From contig JBCDBY010000209.1 in the NCBI GenBank assembly GCA_039182715.1, positions 1 through 8,196 on the forward strand: a stretch of DNA of 8,196 bases, given 5' to 3'. Below are positions 6,136 to 8,196 of this stretch, piece by piece. The notes beneath the pieces were generated by a model, which saw only the letters and a program-made list of their open reading frames with translations, had not been told where the DNA came from and made no database searches. This stretch comes from JBCDBY01 sp039182715. GTDB taxonomy: Bacteria; Planctomycetota; PLA2. Positions within the stretch are counted from its first letter, which is position 1, and every line of letters begins with the position of its first letter. The translations under genes and the position numbers were made by a program.

Positions 6136-7149
6136 GTGCGGACGCTGGGACTGGCCCTGCTCCTGCTCGGCGGCGGGTGCGCGCAAACCGTGACGGTGGA
6201 CGACGTGCAGCGCAGCTTCCAGGCGGAGGAGCCGACGCTGCACCCGGAGCTGCCGCGCGCGGAGGACTTTCGGGCGCTGCGATTCCGGGGCGAGGCGCCG
6301 ATGGCGCGCACGATCGAGCTCGCCGAGCAGTTCCTGGCGGCGGACCGCGGCGCCGCGATCGACCGGTCGCACGTGCGCGCGCTGCTCTGCTGCGGCTACC
6401 TGCTGCAGCAGCGCGTGGACGAGGCGCGGCCGCTGGCGCGCGAGCTGGTCGAGCCGGGGCCCAACGCGCCCAAGCTGCAGCGCGCTGTCATTGCACAGGC
6501 GAAGCTGCTTTACGGCGCGATGCGGGCGCTGGAGGCGCTGCGCGCGGTCGATGCGCTGGTCGCGGCCAACGACGGGGCCGTCGACTTCGTCGAGGAGTAC
6601 GGCCCGCTCGTCGGCTACCCGCTGCCGCGCAAGCACCAGCGCGACTACCTCGTCTTCCTCGAGCGCTACGTGCTCGACCTGCAGCGGACCATCTTCCCGC
6701 CCGAGCCGCGCAGCCCGACGCAGCTGGAGGCGCGGACGCGGCGCATTCGCGAGATGAAGCGGTCGGCGGCGGAGCTGGTCTACAACGACGCGGCGGCGCT
6801 GCTGCAGAACGCCCGGCGGCTGCCCCGCGCCGAGCTGGACGCCTCCGACCGCTTCTTCGCGACCGCGATCGCGAGCCTCTACGTCACGCTCAGTTACCTC
6901 AGCGACGACCTGGTGCCGCGCGTGCGCATGGAGCCCGCGCAGAAGCAGTGGCTGCGGGAACAGGCGCTTTCGACCTACGACACCGCGCTGGAGGTCGGCC
7001 GCCGGCTGGTCGAGCCCGGAGCCGCCGAGGCCCTGCGCACCGGGCTGCTGCCCGAGCCCGACGCCACCCCCGCGGACGGGCGGGCGCGCCTCTACGCCCG
7101 GCTCGACATCGCCCAGAAGGAGGTCCTCGCGTGGATCACGATCCGGTGA
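6136..7149 (+). CDS. Helical lipoprotein of unknown function
   Basis: I do not recognise this family. The 337-residue product begins MRTLGLALLLLGGGCAQ; the hydrophobic run followed by GGGC (C15) is a plausible though imperfect lipobox, so it is probably an envelope lipoprotein. The rest is alanine, leucine and arginine rich and reads as almost entirely alpha-helical. Residues about 56-160 (RTIELAEQFLAADRG, ALLCCGYLLQQRVDEARPLARELV, AKLLYGAMRALEALRAVDALVAAN) have the small-residue rhythm of degenerate TPR-like helical hairpins, but no unit is clear enough to call. A second helical half covers about 196-292. C85 and C86 are adjacent. The start is only 2 nt after the upstream stop, and the 3' end overlaps the glutaredoxin-like gene by 19 nt, so it belongs to the same operon as the retropepsin-like lipoprotein. 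It could be a partner or scaffold for it; that is inference. Confidence 0.82.
   Translation: MRTLGLALLLLGGGCAQTVTVDDVQRSFQAEEPTLHPELPRAEDFRALRFRGEAPMARTIELAEQFLAADRGAAIDRSHVRALLCCGYLLQQRVDEARPLARELVEPGPNAPKLQRAVIAQAKLLYGAMRALEALRAVDALVAANDGAVDFVEEYGPLVGYPLPRKHQRDYLVFLERYVLDLQRTIFPPEPRSPTQLEARTRRIREMKRSAAELVYNDAAALLQNARRLPRAELDASDRFFATAIASLYVTLSYLSDDLVPRVRMEPAQKQWLREQALSTYDTALEVGRRLVEPGAAEALRTGLLPEPDATPADGRARLYARLDIAQKEVLAWITIR
7117..7124 (+). promoter_or_regulatory. Full-consensus ribosome binding site for the glutaredoxin-like gene
   Basis: AAGGAGGT matches the complete anti-Shine-Dalgarno and lies 6 nt before the GTG at 7131. It favours that start over the GTG at 7146, which overlaps the upstream stop as GTGA but would be 21 nt away. 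Confidence 0.85.
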
Positions 7150-7412
7150 GAGTGGTGCTCTACACGATTCCGGGGCAGTGCCCCCTGTGCGACGTGGCGC
7201 GCGAGGCGCTCGAGGCGACCGTGCCGGGGGCGTATCGAGAAGTGGACATCCGGACCGACCGGGCGCTGCTCCGCGCTTATCGGGAGGAAATCCCGGTCGT
7301 GACAGTCGATGGGGCAAAAACCTTCGTAGGAAAGGTTGATTGCACGGAATTGTCCCGAATGATCGAAAAAGTTCGAAATGGTTCCGAAACTGACCCCCCG
7401 GGTTCGCCGTAG
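7131..7412 (+). CDS. Glutaredoxin-like thioredoxin-fold protein (DUF836 type)
   Basis: This is a small cytosolic thiol-redox protein of 93 residues. It opens with strand VRVVLYTIPG and the active-site motif C17-P-L-C20, followed by a helix (DVAREALEA), strand YREVDI, and the cis-proline loop EEIPVVTVDG (P55), the standard thioredoxin/glutaredoxin order. The LYTIPGQCPLCD segment is close to the DUF836 glutaredoxin-like family. The natural protein seems to end around KVDCTELSRMIEKVRN (68-83); the last ten residues, GSETDPPGSP, come from an unusual low-GC stretch that contains repeat-like motifs and may be a recent extension. It has no signal peptide, unlike the three genes before it. The overlap with the preceding lipoprotein gene and its strong ribosome binding site suggest high, coupled translation. 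A disulfide or glutathione-linked role for the envelope genes is inference. Confidence 0.88.
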   Translation: MDHDPVRVVLYTIPGQCPLCDVAREALEATVPGAYREVDIRTDRALLRAYREEIPVVTVDGAKTFVGKVDCTELSRMIEKVRNGSETDPPGSP

Positions 7413-7445
7413 TACAGCGTGAGGACCATTTGCCGGTCCCATTTT
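7376..7445. repeat. AAATGG-type inverted motifs in a low-GC stretch
   Basis: AAATGGTTCC (7376-7385), GGACCATTT (7423-7431) and GGTCCCATTTT (7435-7445) are three copies of one AAATGG motif, the last two inverted. The stretch also holds AACTGACCCCCC (7388-7399). It resembles the repeat sequences that flank REP-associated transposases, but no transposase is present. Confidence 0.4.
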
Positions 7446-7471
7446 CCGAGTTACCCTTATTGAACAAACCG

Positions 7472-8196
7472 ATGAAGAAACTTGTTTTCTCGCTTCTTCT
7501 GCTTTCGCCGTTGGCGATGGCGCAGAGTGGCGCGTGTGACGAATCGGACTGTGGAGACTGCAGCGACAAGGCCTGCAGCTCCAAGGACGTCGTCACGGCT
7601 CGCGCCGACCTTTCCTCCTGGCGTGGTGAGATGCGACAGCTCTCCCGCGTCGAGCGCACCGCACTGAGCGATGCGTACAACACCGTCTCCAGCAAGCACC
7701 CGGCGGCCAAGCTGCTCGGCCCCACGTTCGGTGCGAGCGCGGACATGCTTTCGGTCATGGCGGCCCTCGAGTCGGCCGTCGACCCGAAGAGCAAGACCGC
7801 CAAGATGGCGATGGAGATGTCGAACACCTACCGCGCGATGGCGCGTCAGCTGGACCCCAAGAACAGCTACGCCCCGATCAAGATCTCGTCGACCGACGAG
7901 CTCAAGGCCGCGCTGAAGAAGTGCGACGCCGAGGCCAAGCGCATCCAGAAGATGTGGGCCGAGGCGAAGAAGGTCGAGATCTCGGCCTCCGATCGCGCGG
8001 ACATCGTGAGCGCGATGAAGGTCCTCGAGAAGGGCCACCCGATGATGCGCGCGATGGCCATGAACGCCAAGATCATGGCGAAGGGCTACAAGTCCCTCAA
8101 GTGCAAGGAGGCTCCGAAGGCCGACGGCGACATGCGCCCGATGCTCATGAGCACCTCCAAGAACCTCCACGCGATGGCGGCGCCTTTCTTCGCCAA
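7472..8196 (+). CDS. Secreted Met-rich protein with a four-cysteine cluster, 3' end outside window
   Basis: I do not recognise a family. The frame is open from the ATG at 7472 to the end of the window (241 residues, incomplete). A clear signal peptide, MKKLVFSLLLLSPLAMA, is probably cleaved before Q18. The mature protein begins with a symmetric cysteine cluster, C22-x4-C27-x2-C30-x4-C35, rich in aspartate and lysine; further cysteines are C151 and C211. The rest is helical, with lysine (nearly all AAG) and methionine in excess: 20 Met in 241 residues, with runs such as KMAMEMSNTYRAMAR (111-125), MMRAMAMNAKIMAK (191-204) and MRPMLM (221-226). Met-rich secreted proteins sometimes bind copper, but there is no known motif here, so that stays a guess. 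The codon bias suggests strong expression. It has no Shine-Dalgarno and stands apart from the operon by a 59-nt low-GC gap, so it probably has its own promoter. A weak TATTGA lies 8 nt before the start. Confidence 0.8.
   Translation, partial: MKKLVFSLLLLSPLAMAQSGACDESDCGDCSDKACSSKDVVTARADLSSWRGEMRQLSRVERTALSDAYNTVSSKHPAAKLLGPTFGASADMLSVMAALESAVDPKSKTAKMAMEMSNTYRAMARQLDPKNSYAPIKISSTDELKAALKKCDAEAKRIQKMWAEAKKVEISASDRADIVSAMKVLEKGHPMMRAMAMNAKIMAKGYKSLKCKEAPKADGDMRPMLMSTSKNLHAMAAPFFA

Noticed and set aside
6076..7827. Long minus-strand open frame across the lipoprotein, glutaredoxin-like and Met-rich genes
   Set aside because: The plus strand carries a lipobox, CPLC thioredoxin fold and signal peptide with good ribosome binding sites. 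The minus product has no recognisable domain.
1..8196. tRNA, rRNA, CRISPR arrays, insertion sequences, riboswitches
   Set aside because: I looked for tRNA-like cloverleafs with TTCGA arms, regular spaced repeats, transposase motifs and riboswitch-like leaders and saw none that hold up. Intergenic space is too small for most.

Overview
The window is GC-rich bacterial DNA, densely coding, with nine protein genes and no RNA genes, insertion sequences or CRISPR arrays that I can see. Six of the nine genes start with GTG. Several products carry Sec or lipoprotein signal peptides, which suggests a Gram-negative type envelope. I cannot fix the phylum. High GC, secreted proteins of unknown family, GC-rich intergenic repeats and possible leaderless transcripts would fit a Planctomycetota, Myxococcota or Acidobacteriota-like lineage, but this is a weak inference.

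Layout. (1) 10-1002 (+): hemB, porphobilinogen synthase of the type without the zinc cysteines. (2) 1003-1071: convergent gap with three 14-bp G-rich repeats and a hairpin. (3) 1072-4405 (-): a tight three-gene unit transcribed leftward. It begins with a MoeA protein fused to a periplasmic-binding-protein-like domain, continues with a secreted TPR protein whose end resembles NlpI (ATGA overlap), and ends with a 112-residue DUF4288-like protein. (4) 4406-4445: a 40-bp divergent intergenic region. Each strand has a TANNNT box exactly 7 nt before its start codon and no Shine-Dalgarno, which suggests leaderless mRNAs both ways. (5) 4446-7412 (+): a four-gene unit with overlapping or abutting genes: a secreted protein with an internal duplication, a lipoprotein with two retropepsin-type DTG/DSG motifs, a helical lipoprotein, and a small CPLC glutaredoxin-like protein. 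(6) 7413-7471: a low-GC gap with AAATGG-type inverted motifs. (7) 7472-8196 (+): the start of a secreted, Met-rich protein with a symmetric four-cysteine cluster; it runs off the window.

How they may work together. The leftward unit pairs molybdenum-cofactor synthesis or sensing with an envelope TPR protein. The rightward unit looks like an envelope module (protease-like lipoprotein, second lipoprotein, secreted partner, thiol-redox protein). I recognise no named system that combines these; the module is the most likely place for something undescribed.
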